A stretch of DNA of 64,000 nucleotides. Source: Gammaproteobacteria bacterium (GTDB lineage Bacteria > Pseudomonadota > Gammaproteobacteria > Pseudomonadales > Azotimanducaceae). The stretch covers positions 62,001 through 126,000 of the forward strand of contig DUBB01000051.1 in assembly GCA_012960535.1 (NCBI GenBank), given 5' to 3'. The notes beneath the pieces were generated by a model. That model had not been told where the DNA came from, did not search any database, and was given only the letters and a program-made list of their open reading frames with translations. The position numbers were made by a program, and so were the translations under genes. Below, piece after piece: positions 9,372-17,965 of the stretch (position 1 is the stretch's first letter; each line of letters begins with the position of its first letter).

Positions 9372-9845
9372 ATGGCTGAGTTAAGTAGCACTGACATACA
9401 AATCCTTGATGCTCTACAACAAGATGGCAGCCTGACGACGCAAGAAGTTGCAGACAAAATAAATATCTCACAGTCGCCTTGCTGGCGAAGGATTAATCGC
9501 CTGGAAGAAAAGCGCTTTATCGAGAAAAAAGTTTCCCTGCTCAACAGAGAAAGACTGGGTATGGAGGTTGTTGTATTCGCGACGGTTAATCTAACAACTC
9601 AAGGCAGAGATAAGCTGGAGCTTTTTGAACAGGAGGTGGAGGTCCTGCCAGAGGTGATGGAGTGCTATACCATGGCGGGTACCTGGGATTACATGTTGAA
9701 GGTCGTCGTCAAAGACATTCGTCATTACGAACGCTTTGTACGAGGAAAGCTAACCCGCTTATCGCACATTGGCGAGGTTCATTCGCACATCGCGGTAACG
9801 GAAATCAAAAATACCACTGTTCTACCACTGGGTTCTCAGATCTAA
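9372..9845 (+). CDS. Lrp/AsnC-family transcriptional regulator
   Basis: 157 aa. N-terminal winged helix-turn-helix (about 5-60; recognition region SQSPCWRRINRLEE) and C-terminal ligand-sensing RAM domain (about 65-150, with the conserved stretch ECYTMAGTWDYML). Members bind amino acids and control amino-acid catabolism as dimers and octamers. Divergent from, and 152 nt away from, the fused oxidoreductase gene and the amino-acid dehydrogenase behind it. This is the classic placement of a local regulator responding to the amino acid those enzymes consume. Confidence 0.93.
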   Translation: MAELSSTDIQILDALQQDGSLTTQEVADKINISQSPCWRRINRLEEKRFIEKKVSLLNRERLGMEVVVFATVNLTTQGRDKLELFEQEVEVLPEVMECYTMAGTWDYMLKVVVKDIRHYERFVRGKLTRLSHIGEVHSHIAVTEIKNTTVLPLGSQI

Positions 9846-9950
9846 ATCCCTAGCTATCGTTTACTGGCTCGGCTACCACCGGGTTATTGTGACTGGCCCA
9901 CCGAATTCCCAGGCATTCAGCCAGCGGTTACCCATGAATACAGCCAAGGT

Positions 9951-11102
9951 TCAAGTGTGACGCCGTGTGTTCAACGCCATATAAAACAGCGCAAAACTGA
10001 TGAGCAAAGCAATACCAGCAACAACATTCACAGCAATCAGCTGCTCAGATGTGACAAAAACTGCCGCAATCAGCGGGCCGACGGCACCGCCTATTGAATG
10101 AAAAGCCGGCGTTGCCGCTACATACCTTCCGCTCGAGTCAATTCGAGCGACAGCGGCATATTGATAGCTAAGCGAATAGTTCCAGAAAAAACTATAGATA
10201 GCGAAAGCCACAAAAAACTGCACCATGGACAGGGGTACCTGCAACATTACAACCGCAGCAAACATCCCAGCGCTCGCACCTCCCAGAGGTAACAAATCAC
10301 CATATCGGCTACCCTGCCAAACTGCTGTTATTGAACCCAGAACGGAAATGGCGACACCACCGGCTAAAACCTGGCTCAATTCCACCGCCGCGAAGCCGGA
10401 TAACGTACCCAGACGTTCCAGATAAGCCCACACAGCGCCAATACTGATAAAAAAAACCAGGCAGGCCATCAAGGACAGCAAAGCCTTTGGCTGATTGAGC
10501 ACTTCTGCAACCGACATCGTCTCTAGATTAGTTGAGGCAGTACTCTGCGCAGGTAACAGATGAACCAGGCAGGCTCCAATTACACACAGACCTAACAGGG
10601 CGTACAGACAGTCAACCAATCCGCCAGGCACCATAAACCAGGGCATACTTAGCAACATCAACACCTGAAAAGCCACCTGAACAGATATCGCAAAACCAAA
10701 CAACCGAGCAGCCTGGGGATGATCTGATAGTACCGTCATCGCCAGGGAATACAGCGCTCCTCCACCGAAACTCGCCAACCAGATAGGCAACAGAATTGCC
10801 GGGAAGGTATCAACAACAGAGGCCGCTAGAAAACCACTCGCTTCGGCCAGCAGCGCGGTAAAGGCCAGCAAGCGCCAGGGAAACCTGCGCACCAGGAAAG
10901 CTGATATCACGGCAGAAATTGCAGATCCAGAAAGCAAGGCGGAGCCCAGCACACCGACCTGCGTTTCTGACAATACGAGATCACCCACGGCCGCAGCCAG
11001 AATAACGGGCGTACCCAGAAAGCATGCTGCACCAATGACTGTCAGTAGACTCGCCGCTAACACTGATTTCAATGACACAGGCGAAGCAGCTATTTCCGTC
11101 AC
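9951..11102 (-). CDS. MFS transporter
   Basis: 383 aa, hydrophobic throughout, with about 12 predicted membrane helices and no large loop. The start is GTG at 11102, one nucleotide after the stop of the ureohydrolase gene, so translation is probably coupled. The C-terminal half (SFFWNYSLSYQYAAVARID, then GGAVGPLIAA) resembles the MFS carrier at 30134 (VYNFAWNMTHPYLLASMASF, then GLAIGPAFAA), so the two are paralogues. The substrate is probably what the adjoining hydrolase acts on (a guanidino compound or similar), but the sequence does not decide this. Confidence 0.85.
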   Translation of the reverse strand: MTEIAASPVSLKSVLAASLLTVIGAACFLGTPVILAAAVGDLVLSETQVGVLGSALLSGSAISAVISAFLVRRFPWRLLAFTALLAEASGFLAASVVDTFPAILLPIWLASFGGGALYSLAMTVLSDHPQAARLFGFAISVQVAFQVLMLLSMPWFMVPGGLVDCLYALLGLCVIGACLVHLLPAQSTASTNLETMSVAEVLNQPKALLSLMACLVFFISIGAVWAYLERLGTLSGFAAVELSQVLAGGVAISVLGSITAVWQGSRYGDLLPLGGASAGMFAAVVMLQVPLSMVQFFVAFAIYSFFWNYSLSYQYAAVARIDSSGRYVAATPAFHSIGGAVGPLIAAVFVTSEQLIAVNVVAGIALLISFALFYMALNTRRHT

Positions 11103-11103
11103 T

Positions 11104-12087
11104 TCAAGCGTTTAGCTGACAATGTGCGACTGCCAGTAGACACAGGATTTCAAACATCATGGTCGCTCCTACCAGCGCTGTATTACCTGTCGGGTCAAAG
11201 GGAGGCGCCACTTCAACGACATCACCACCAACAAACGATAAATCGTGCAGACCTCGCAGCAGGCGTTGCGCTTCTAAAGTCGTGATTCCACCCACTTCCG
11301 GTGTGCCTGTGCCGGGCGCATAAACGGGATCGAGACCATCTACATCAAAACTAAGGTAAACCGGATGATTACCGACAATCCGTCGCACCTCTTTTATAAC
11401 CTCATGCACGCCAAGATCTGAAAACTCCTCAATGAAGATGACTCGCATGCCACTGTTTTTTGAAAACTCCAGACCTTCAGCAAAATTCTGGCCGCCGCGA
11501 ATGCCGATCTGCACTGTCCTGGTCGGATCAATTAAATTCGCTTCTACGGCACGACGAAAGGGAGCACCATGATGGAACTTCGAACCCCACATCTCATCCC
11601 AGGTGTCAGTATGTGCATCGATGTGGACAAGTGCCAACGGCTCGCTGGCAATGGCCTTGAGAATTGGGAAGGTAATGGAATGATCGCCACCTGCAGACAA
11701 GGGTATAACGTTGGCTGCACTGATTTTTCTGTAGAAATGTTCAATTGTTTCTATCTGCCGGTCAAGGTTATACCAATCGTCAAACGGAACATCCCCCAGA
11801 TCGGCAACCCGACACAATTCAAAAGGATTGATGTTACGTTCTATATTAAAGGTGCGCATCAAGCTTGATGCATTCCTGATCTCTCTGGGCCCATGTCGCG
11901 CCCCGGCTCTGTTGGTTACCCCTAGATCAGTGGGAACACCGATCAAGCCAATATCAATGGCACTGACATCATCGGCAACCGGTGCACGCATAAACGTGGC
12001 CAATTCGGTAAACCGCGGTTGCATACGAGGATCATAGAACTCACCGGTAACCGGATTGCGTTTAGCGTAAAAATCCTCATCCGTCAT
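11104..12087 (-). CDS. Agmatinase-family ureohydrolase
   Basis: 327 aa from the ATG at 12087, which has GGGAGGGG 5 nt upstream; an 11-codon upstream extension has no such site. All binuclear manganese ligand motifs of the arginase/agmatinase fold are present: GGDHS, HIDAHTDTWD and SFDVDGLDP, followed by APGTGTPEVGG. Family members hydrolyse agmatine, guanidinobutyrate, guanidinopropionate or guanidine to urea plus the amine. No speA or urease lies nearby to define the substrate. The gene is joined by 1 nt to an MFS gene, suggesting import and hydrolysis of an external guanidino compound. Confidence 0.9.
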   Translation of the reverse strand: MTDEDFYAKRNPVTGEFYDPRMQPRFTELATFMRAPVADDVSAIDIGLIGVPTDLGVTNRAGARHGPREIRNASSLMRTFNIERNINPFELCRVADLGDVPFDDWYNLDRQIETIEHFYRKISAANVIPLSAGGDHSITFPILKAIASEPLALVHIDAHTDTWDEMWGSKFHHGAPFRRAVEANLIDPTRTVQIGIRGGQNFAEGLEFSKNSGMRVIFIEEFSDLGVHEVIKEVRRIVGNHPVYLSFDVDGLDPVYAPGTGTPEVGGITTLEAQRLLRGLHDLSFVGGDVVEVAPPFDPTGNTALVGATMMFEILCLLAVAHCQLNA

Positions 12088-12249
12088 AGACCCCTCCCTA
12101 ACACCATTCCGTAACCCCATTCCATAACATCATTGCATTTGCACCAGGCACTTGGGACTGTTTTCGTTCAATTCTGTCATCCCTGATTTATGATGATCAA
12201 CACTCGCTAATTCAGTCGTTGCTTCCGGCACCATTAAGATCAATCCCAG

Positions 12250-13110
12250 TTAGCTTAATTTCAGTACCTTGCTGGCATTTTCGCGCAGAAACTTCGGCCA
12301 GACCTCGTCTTTAAGCGCCAGCCCCTGCATGTCTGTCATGATCCGCTCCACACTCAACCCCATAGGGAAATAACCGCCATACATTATCTTGTCAGCGCCC
12401 CGACTGTTCGCATAGTTAATGATAGCCTCCGGATAGTGCTTTGGTGCAAACGCCGTGGTCGAGTAATACAGATTAGGCCACTTCAACATAAGCTTTACAG
12501 CCAGATCCTCCCAGGGTTCACAACCATGCCGGGTAACAAAAACCAGTTCAGGAAAATCATACATGACCTGGTCAAGCAGCTCGACCTTCTGTGGCCACAG
12601 AGGAAATCTTGGTCCGGGTACGCCAACACAGGAAAAAATGGGCACATCTAGCTCAACGCATTTGGCATAAATGGGATACATCCTGGCATCATTAATACCC
12701 ACCTGCGGGTTATAGCCCGCATTGAATGCGCCAAAAGAGGCAACCCCAAACTCCTCATACTGGCGCACCATATCACGCACGCCTTCCATACCTTTATTCG
12801 GGTCAACAGAACCCTGGCCTACAAATCGGTCCGGGTGGCGACTAAGTGCTTTTCTTGACACTTCACCACCAACCCCGATCAAGCCTACTTCAATACCGTA
12901 CTTATCCATTTCACCCAGGGTCACAGCAATAGGGTCCTGATTGTTTCCATACACCTCTTTGGGGACCTGCTTAAACATATACTCAACTGGGAAATCAAAC
13001 TTCGCAGAAGGATCTTTCAATTGCTTACGAATAAAGTCGTACATAGCAAAATCCTCAGCTGGAAAGCCAATCATGGTATCAATGATGCCTATACCGGCTG
13101 GAACGGGCAT
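12250..13110 (-). CDS. Amidohydrolase-2 family protein with decayed metal site
   Basis: 286 aa, TIM-barrel amidohydrolase-2 fold (ACMSD-like). The start ATG at 13110 follows a strong AAGGAGGAG. The conserved scaffold is clear, but metal ligands are missing. The first-strand D-x-H-x-H is GIIDTMIGFP; the barrel position that usually carries His reads VPIFSCVGVPGP; the last-strand aspartate (GSDFP in active members) is KIMYGGYFP. Only the His of TRHGCEPWED remains. Catalysis, if any, is unlikely to use the usual zinc mechanism. The neighbour at 13170 is a normal family member, 59 nt upstream in the same direction, so this protein may be a partner subunit or have a new role. Confidence 0.85.
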   Translation of the reverse strand: MPVPAGIGIIDTMIGFPAEDFAMYDFIRKQLKDPSAKFDFPVEYMFKQVPKEVYGNNQDPIAVTLGEMDKYGIEVGLIGVGGEVSRKALSRHPDRFVGQGSVDPNKGMEGVRDMVRQYEEFGVASFGAFNAGYNPQVGINDARMYPIYAKCVELDVPIFSCVGVPGPRFPLWPQKVELLDQVMYDFPELVFVTRHGCEPWEDLAVKLMLKWPNLYYSTTAFAPKHYPEAIINYANSRGADKIMYGGYFPMGLSVERIMTDMQGLALKDEVWPKFLRENASKVLKLS

Positions 13111-13169
13111 ATAATCTCCTCCTTTTCTATTTTCTTTGGCTACTTATGCTCCGGCATTGCCCTTAGCCC

Positions 13170-14393
13170 TCAACTACCGGCCCGGGCCCCCTGAAACAGA
13201 TAACACATTGAATCAGCCGGGATTTCCTCCCTGGGCAGTGGCTGGTTGACTTGTTCTGGGGTTGGCCCAAACTGATTGGCCAGCGGAAGTAGCTTTTCCA
13301 GGTCAAAATTATAGACCCCGGCCGCATTCAGCCCCAGTAATTTCCTTCGGTGTTGTTCCGAGACATCATCAAAGGTAAGCCGAAGCGACTCAAGATTGTA
13401 AGGGAAGGTACCCTCATAGTGCGGGTAATCGTTACCCCACATAACTTTGTCAACGCCAATCTGCTGGATACCACCGAGATCCGCTTTACTGGGGAAGCTT
13501 GCGCCATACCAGCAATTCTGGTCAGCATAAAAACTTGGCGTTTCAGTTAATACCCATTCCTGATCACCATAGTTCAGTTCGCCAATGGCGCCAGCCGCCA
13601 TGCCTCTGTGAATCCGATCCATCTGAGCCAGTAGTGCCGGCGCCCAGGCACAACCGGATTCCGTCAGAACATACTTAAGCTTAGGAAACTTCTCGAAAAC
13701 CCCGCTCATAATCAAATGACGGAAGCCAGCCTGGCAGTAATAGGTGACTTCCGTGACCCACAGGGCTTCACCCACCATGCTGCTACCATAATCCGGTGAG
13801 CCCTGCCCAGAATGCTGATTTATGACCAGATCATGGTCCTGGATAGCGGCAAAAACCTTGTCCCAGGCGGGATCAAAAAGTGGTTTCAACCAAGTGCAAT
13901 CGGGCGGAATAAGCGGCAACAAAACACCACCTCGCAAGCCGGCCTCAGCGATAAACTCAATGTCCCGGATCGCTTCATCAAAATCGTTGGGTAAAATCAG
14001 ACCAATACCAGCACGTCGGTCAGGATCTTCAGCACAAAAGTCTTTCAGCCAGCGGTTATGGGCTCGAATACCCGCCAGCGTTAATTCATAGTCTTCCGGG
14101 GCGGGCGGCCTGGCAGTGACAATGCTCTTCCTATAAAAAGGCGGCACCGTATTGGGAAATATAACCTCGCCCACAACACCCTGGCTATTCTGATCCCGGC
14201 TTCGGATTTCCAGATCCCAATTGCGCATTTTTTTACTTCCATAATGCGCCTGAGATGGATTCTTATAACCGCCGCGCCACTGATCAAAACGATCCCTGTA
14301 CTTCGGCTCCAGATACTCGCGATACTGCTCATGACTGCCACCTGCGTGGGTATCGGCTGTAATGAGCAGGTAAGGGTCATTATTCATATTCAT
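13170..14393 (-). CDS. Amidohydrolase-2 family metal-dependent hydrolase/decarboxylase
   Basis: 407 aa. Amidohydrolase-2 motifs are intact: TADTHAGG on the first strand (about 13-20), VINQHSGQG, the Glu of YVLTESGCAWAP and the catalytic aspartate of MWGNDYPHYEG near 335-345. Family members include ACMSD-type decarboxylases, 2-pyrone-dicarboxylate lactonase-like enzymes and uncharacterised steroid or terpenoid catabolic hydrolases. Start: ATG 14393, with an in-frame alternative two codons on. It sits 59 nt upstream of the decayed paralogue and 35 nt downstream of the EthD gene, probably one transcript. Confidence 0.88.
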   Translation of the reverse strand: MNMNNDPYLLITADTHAGGSHEQYREYLEPKYRDRFDQWRGGYKNPSQAHYGSKKMRNWDLEIRSRDQNSQGVVGEVIFPNTVPPFYRKSIVTARPPAPEDYELTLAGIRAHNRWLKDFCAEDPDRRAGIGLILPNDFDEAIRDIEFIAEAGLRGGVLLPLIPPDCTWLKPLFDPAWDKVFAAIQDHDLVINQHSGQGSPDYGSSMVGEALWVTEVTYYCQAGFRHLIMSGVFEKFPKLKYVLTESGCAWAPALLAQMDRIHRGMAAGAIGELNYGDQEWVLTETPSFYADQNCWYGASFPSKADLGGIQQIGVDKVMWGNDYPHYEGTFPYNLESLRLTFDDVSEQHRRKLLGLNAAGVYNFDLEKLLPLANQFGPTPEQVNQPLPREEIPADSMCYLFQGARAGS

Positions 14394-14428
14394 CTCTCAT
14401 CGTTGTCGTAGGGCTTCAAACCGCTACA

Positions 14429-14788
14429 TCAGCTATTGAAATCGGATTCGTGTTCCTCGACCAGGTAAGAACGCATGTATCGCGTATCAAACAACTTTTT
14501 CTCGTCCTCACGAATCTCAGCCGCCACCGCAGGCTCGGCTAATCTCTTACCACAGGCTACGAAGCTTGCCTGGTCAGGATACCAGATATGCAGGATAACA
14601 TCGTATTCGGGATCACGAAGAACGCCATCTCGATCTGGAAGGGGGTCGAGAAACTGCCTGAAATATCGACTCACATAACCCTTCAGGTACTTCTCGCCTA
14701 TGAGCCTGTGTCGACTCTCATAGTATCGACGAAATGCCTCAACCGACATGCCCGGCGTTCGCTTCATAGGGCTGACAAGCTTGATCAT
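14429..14788 (-). CDS. EthD domain-containing small protein
   Basis: 119 aa from the ATG at 14788, which has GGAGAAGG just upstream; the open frame extends 41 codons further, but that stretch does not look like protein of this family. Dimeric alpha-beta barrel of the EthD type (MIKLVSPMKRTPGMSVEAF, then YYESRHRLIGEKYL; later DVILHIWYPD). EthD proteins accompany P450 or oxygenase systems and other catabolic genes; some relatives cyclise or decarboxylate polyketide-like substrates. Here a broken P450 gene lies about 1.8 kb upstream on the same strand. Function is otherwise unknown. Confidence 0.82.
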   Translation of the reverse strand: MIKLVSPMKRTPGMSVEAFRRYYESRHRLIGEKYLKGYVSRYFRQFLDPLPDRDGVLRDPEYDVILHIWYPDQASFVACGKRLAEPAVAAEIREDEKKLFDTRYMRSYLVEEHESDFNS

Positions 14789-14940
14789 AACCTTCTCCAC
14801 GCATTTACTGTTATACGCTGAATGTAAAGCGCCAGAAGCCCTGACACAAGAGATAAGCCCACCCTGAATCTGATCCAGGGCAGCCATGAAGCCAGCGTCC
14901 TGCAGGAGCACATCCTGTTATTAGCCGGTCAGCTATACCC

Positions 14941-16428
14941 TCAGGAAGCACCTCCGGATAATCGATCTCTTCTGGCCTTAAGCTGTGTCTGGATCTCTGT
15001 ATGCCGCCTTCTGGTCAGGTTGTATCTCAGATAAAAGAATACAGCAATAACACCCGGCACTACGGCAATGGGGCCGTCAATCAAGCCCAACCTGAAAATA
15101 ATTTCCGGGTCCACAGTACCGGGCTCAGCGCCAACAGGAAAATCAATAATATCGATTGCGATCCCCGCAAGCAGATGGCCCAGACCGGAAGAGGCTTTGG
15201 CAAAAAACGAACGGGCCGCATAAAAAATACCTTCCTGTCGACGATGCGTATTGAGCTCGTGCTCATCGGCAATATCAGCAAGAGCCGACATGGCACTGAT
15301 TAACAAAATGACTCCAAAGGTCATGCTCAGCAGGTAAAAAACCATAAGAAAGGGAATTAACAGATCGCTATTGTTCTCCGGGAAATAGCCTGCAATGCGC
15401 AATAAGACGGGCGACGTTGCAAAAATTAGTAACGCTATGAGCCCGACTATGAGCACCGGTTTTTTTTCAAATCTATTATGCAACGGAGCAACAACAACAA
15501 AACCAACTATGGGTGCTATCAATCCAAATATCACGAAATAACGAATCTGTTCTGGCAGTAATTCCCAGTAATAGGTATTCATATGCAAGCCAATAGTATC
15601 TCGAGTACCCAGTGTCGCAGAGAGTAATAAATAGCCAATCAGTAACATCAGGTAATTGCGGTTAGACATCGCTGAGCGGACATCCCGGATAAATTCCATG
15701 GTACTGAGTCGCGGTAAGTCAATCGCAACCTGGGGTAATCTGGGAACAAGATTTAGCGTTAGGGTGGTTGATAAAAGCATTACTACACCGCCTGCGCAGG
15801 CGGCCCAAATGGCGAACGTCGGATAGGCCTCCCGGTTTAGCAAACCATTGGAATACTCGGGCGTTGCTGAAAATACAAAAGAATAAGCAACGAAGGCAGT
15901 ACCAAAACCACCCACCGAACCCAGCAAGGTATTAATACTCATAACCCGGGTACGCTCGGTAAAATCCGCCGATAATTCGGCGCCCAGGGCCAGATGCGGC
16001 ACATGAAACAGGGTCATCGCTGAACGCATGATCACGGTCAACCCGGTCAACCAGAGAAACAGTGTAAAAGTACTGAACCCCGCAGGTGGACTGTAAATAA
16101 GGAACAGGCATAACATCACCGGTAAAGGTGCAGCAAACATGAAGGGATGGCGGCGGCCAAGCCGGGATCGCCATCGATCTGAGAGTGTCCCTACCAGCGG
16201 GTCCGTAATTGCATCGACGACCAGCGCGATGGTTATAGCAAGCCCGGCTAAGGTACCGGGTACGCCCATGATATTGGTATAAAAAAAGAAGTTGAAGGCA
16301 TTAAATGCGACACCGACAATCGCTTCTGCTGCCGCACCAATACCATAAACAAACTTAACGCCATGGGGCACCCCTGCTGGGTAGGCGCTGGTTCCCACTC
16401 GCGTGGGCGGGGTATCGATTACAGACAC
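14941..16428 (-). CDS. GPH-type (glycoside-pentoside-hexuronide) cation symporter, MFS_2 family
   Basis: 495 aa, GTG start at 16428 with AAGAG 6 nt before. Twelve predicted helices. The family signature after helix 2 is clear: DAITDPLVGTLSDRWRSRLG and then RRHPFMF (about 72-98). A second cytoplasmic loop carries the mark ELNTHRRQEGIFYAARSFF. GPH carriers use Na+ or H+ to import sugars; members in catabolic islands like this one are usually of unknown substrate. A second family member lies at 17966, with a P450 pseudogene between them. Confidence 0.88.
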   Translation of the reverse strand: MSVIDTPPTRVGTSAYPAGVPHGVKFVYGIGAAAEAIVGVAFNAFNFFFYTNIMGVPGTLAGLAITIALVVDAITDPLVGTLSDRWRSRLGRRHPFMFAAPLPVMLCLFLIYSPPAGFSTFTLFLWLTGLTVIMRSAMTLFHVPHLALGAELSADFTERTRVMSINTLLGSVGGFGTAFVAYSFVFSATPEYSNGLLNREAYPTFAIWAACAGGVVMLLSTTLTLNLVPRLPQVAIDLPRLSTMEFIRDVRSAMSNRNYLMLLIGYLLLSATLGTRDTIGLHMNTYYWELLPEQIRYFVIFGLIAPIVGFVVVAPLHNRFEKKPVLIVGLIALLIFATSPVLLRIAGYFPENNSDLLIPFLMVFYLLSMTFGVILLISAMSALADIADEHELNTHRRQEGIFYAARSFFAKASSGLGHLLAGIAIDIIDFPVGAEPGTVDPEIIFRLGLIDGPIAVVPGVIAVFFYLRYNLTRRRHTEIQTQLKARRDRLSGGAS

Positions 16429-16571
16429 TGCTTACTCTTTGTACAGCTGGAATCCCAGAGTAGAAGACTCGAAAGCCAGATACAAGTCATTCTTACTGGA
16501 TTGTGTACCCCCCCTCTGATGGGCCGTGTTTAAATAAAGGCAAGAGCACGATTACGCGCTGAGAAAGCCTG

Positions 16572-17814
16572 TCAATGCGGAATCAGCACCACCGGTAACT
16601 CGGTAATTCCCCTGATAAATTTTAGTTCAGGCGCTTAGATAAATCGGCAACCTGTATCCTCTTGAATCGTTTCAAAATTTCTTCCCAGACAATTCGCAGC
16701 TGCATTTCCGCCAGACGATTACCCATGCAGCGGTGTACGCCAAAGCCAAAGGAAATATGATTACGAACGCCTTGCCGGTCAATGATGAATTCATCAGGTC
16801 GCATTATCTTAGTTTTGTCCCTGTTTGCAGATACATACCATTAGATGACTTTATCACCTGCCTTAATTTTATGGCCTCTGAATTGCGTATCTTTAGTCGC
16901 CGTTCGACGCATATGCATTAACGGTGTTAGAAATCGGATTATCTCGGACACCTTACTGAGAATCAGCAAGTGATCTAAGCACAGTTTCTCATACTCCGCT
17001 GGATTCTCATTTAACATCAACACACCCCCCGAAATTGAGTTTCGAGTCGTGTCATTGCCACCCACAATGAGTAGCAGCAGGTTACCCAGGAACTCCATGG
17101 GCGCCATATTTGCAAATGCTGGGGAATGTGCCATCAAGGTAACAAATCACTTTTACCGACCAGTGATTGCTGAGCCCTGTCCTGCCAGATCGCCGTGAAT
17201 TCAGCCAGGCATTCCTGCAATGCAGCCTGGCGGTCCGCGGCACTGACACTGTCATCACCAGCAATTTGTTCACTCGACGTCGCCATATCAGACCAAAAAG
17301 TCAGTTTGCTACGTCTCTCAAAAGGGAAATCAAATAACCTTGCCAGCATCTGTGTCGTCAATTCGATGGAAACCCGTTCGACCCAGTCAAATGGTTCACC
17401 TACGGGAAGCTCGCTCATAATCCCGGCCACTCTCCTGCGGATGACGGGCTCAAGTTGGCTCAGGCTCTTGGGACTCACTGCAGCCGTCACTGCCTTTCGC
17501 TGACTATCATGTTTGGGCGGGTCCATAGATATAAACTGTTCGACGGTGAATTCCGGATCCTGGTCCCCCATGACAATAGCTGGGAACGAGGAATAGGTCT
17601 GGGTATCTTTCTCAATATCCATGATGTCTGCATATCGAGTGATCGACCAGTAGGGACCGAACAGACTGTCCTTGCAACAATGAATAGGCGCCTCTTTCCT
17701 GAGTCGCTAAAAGTAGGGCCAGTGCGCATCATTTTCATACAATTGGGGATCAGAAACATCAATATCATCGAGAGGGATCGAATAGGGACCTAGAACCGCC
17801 TGCATCTCAGCCAT
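16572..17814 (-). pseudogene. Cytochrome P450 pseudogene, CYP153-like
   Basis: A full-length P450 (about 414 codons) can be followed from ATG 17814 to a stop at 16572, but it is broken four times. There is an in-frame TAG at 17707-17709 (after HWPYF), a frameshift near 17131-17137 (after KSDLL), an in-frame TAA at 16841-16843 (before WYVSANRD), and a frameshift near 16618-16627 (after SKRLN), after which FIRGITELPVVLIPH completes the protein. All P450 landmarks are visible: I-helix GGNDTTRN, E-x-x-R as SEIIR, heme loop [15 protein letters not shown]. The stretches SIELTTQMLARLFDFPFE and [14 protein letters not shown] are typical of CYP153 terminal alkane/fatty-acid hydroxylases. Flanked by two GPH carriers. 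No ferredoxin or reductase gene is adjacent. Confidence 0.9.
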
Positions 17815-17965
17815 TGCTGCAACCGCTTCTTTTCAATCTGTTTTTCTTAACCGTATCAAACGGATTCAGCAAATTCACAGTTTTCTAAAAGCGCTTAAGC
17901 CCAGGTGACAACACCAACCTTTCTTCCATTCCGGGTGGGCACAGACCTGAGACTAAAGCCGGAAT

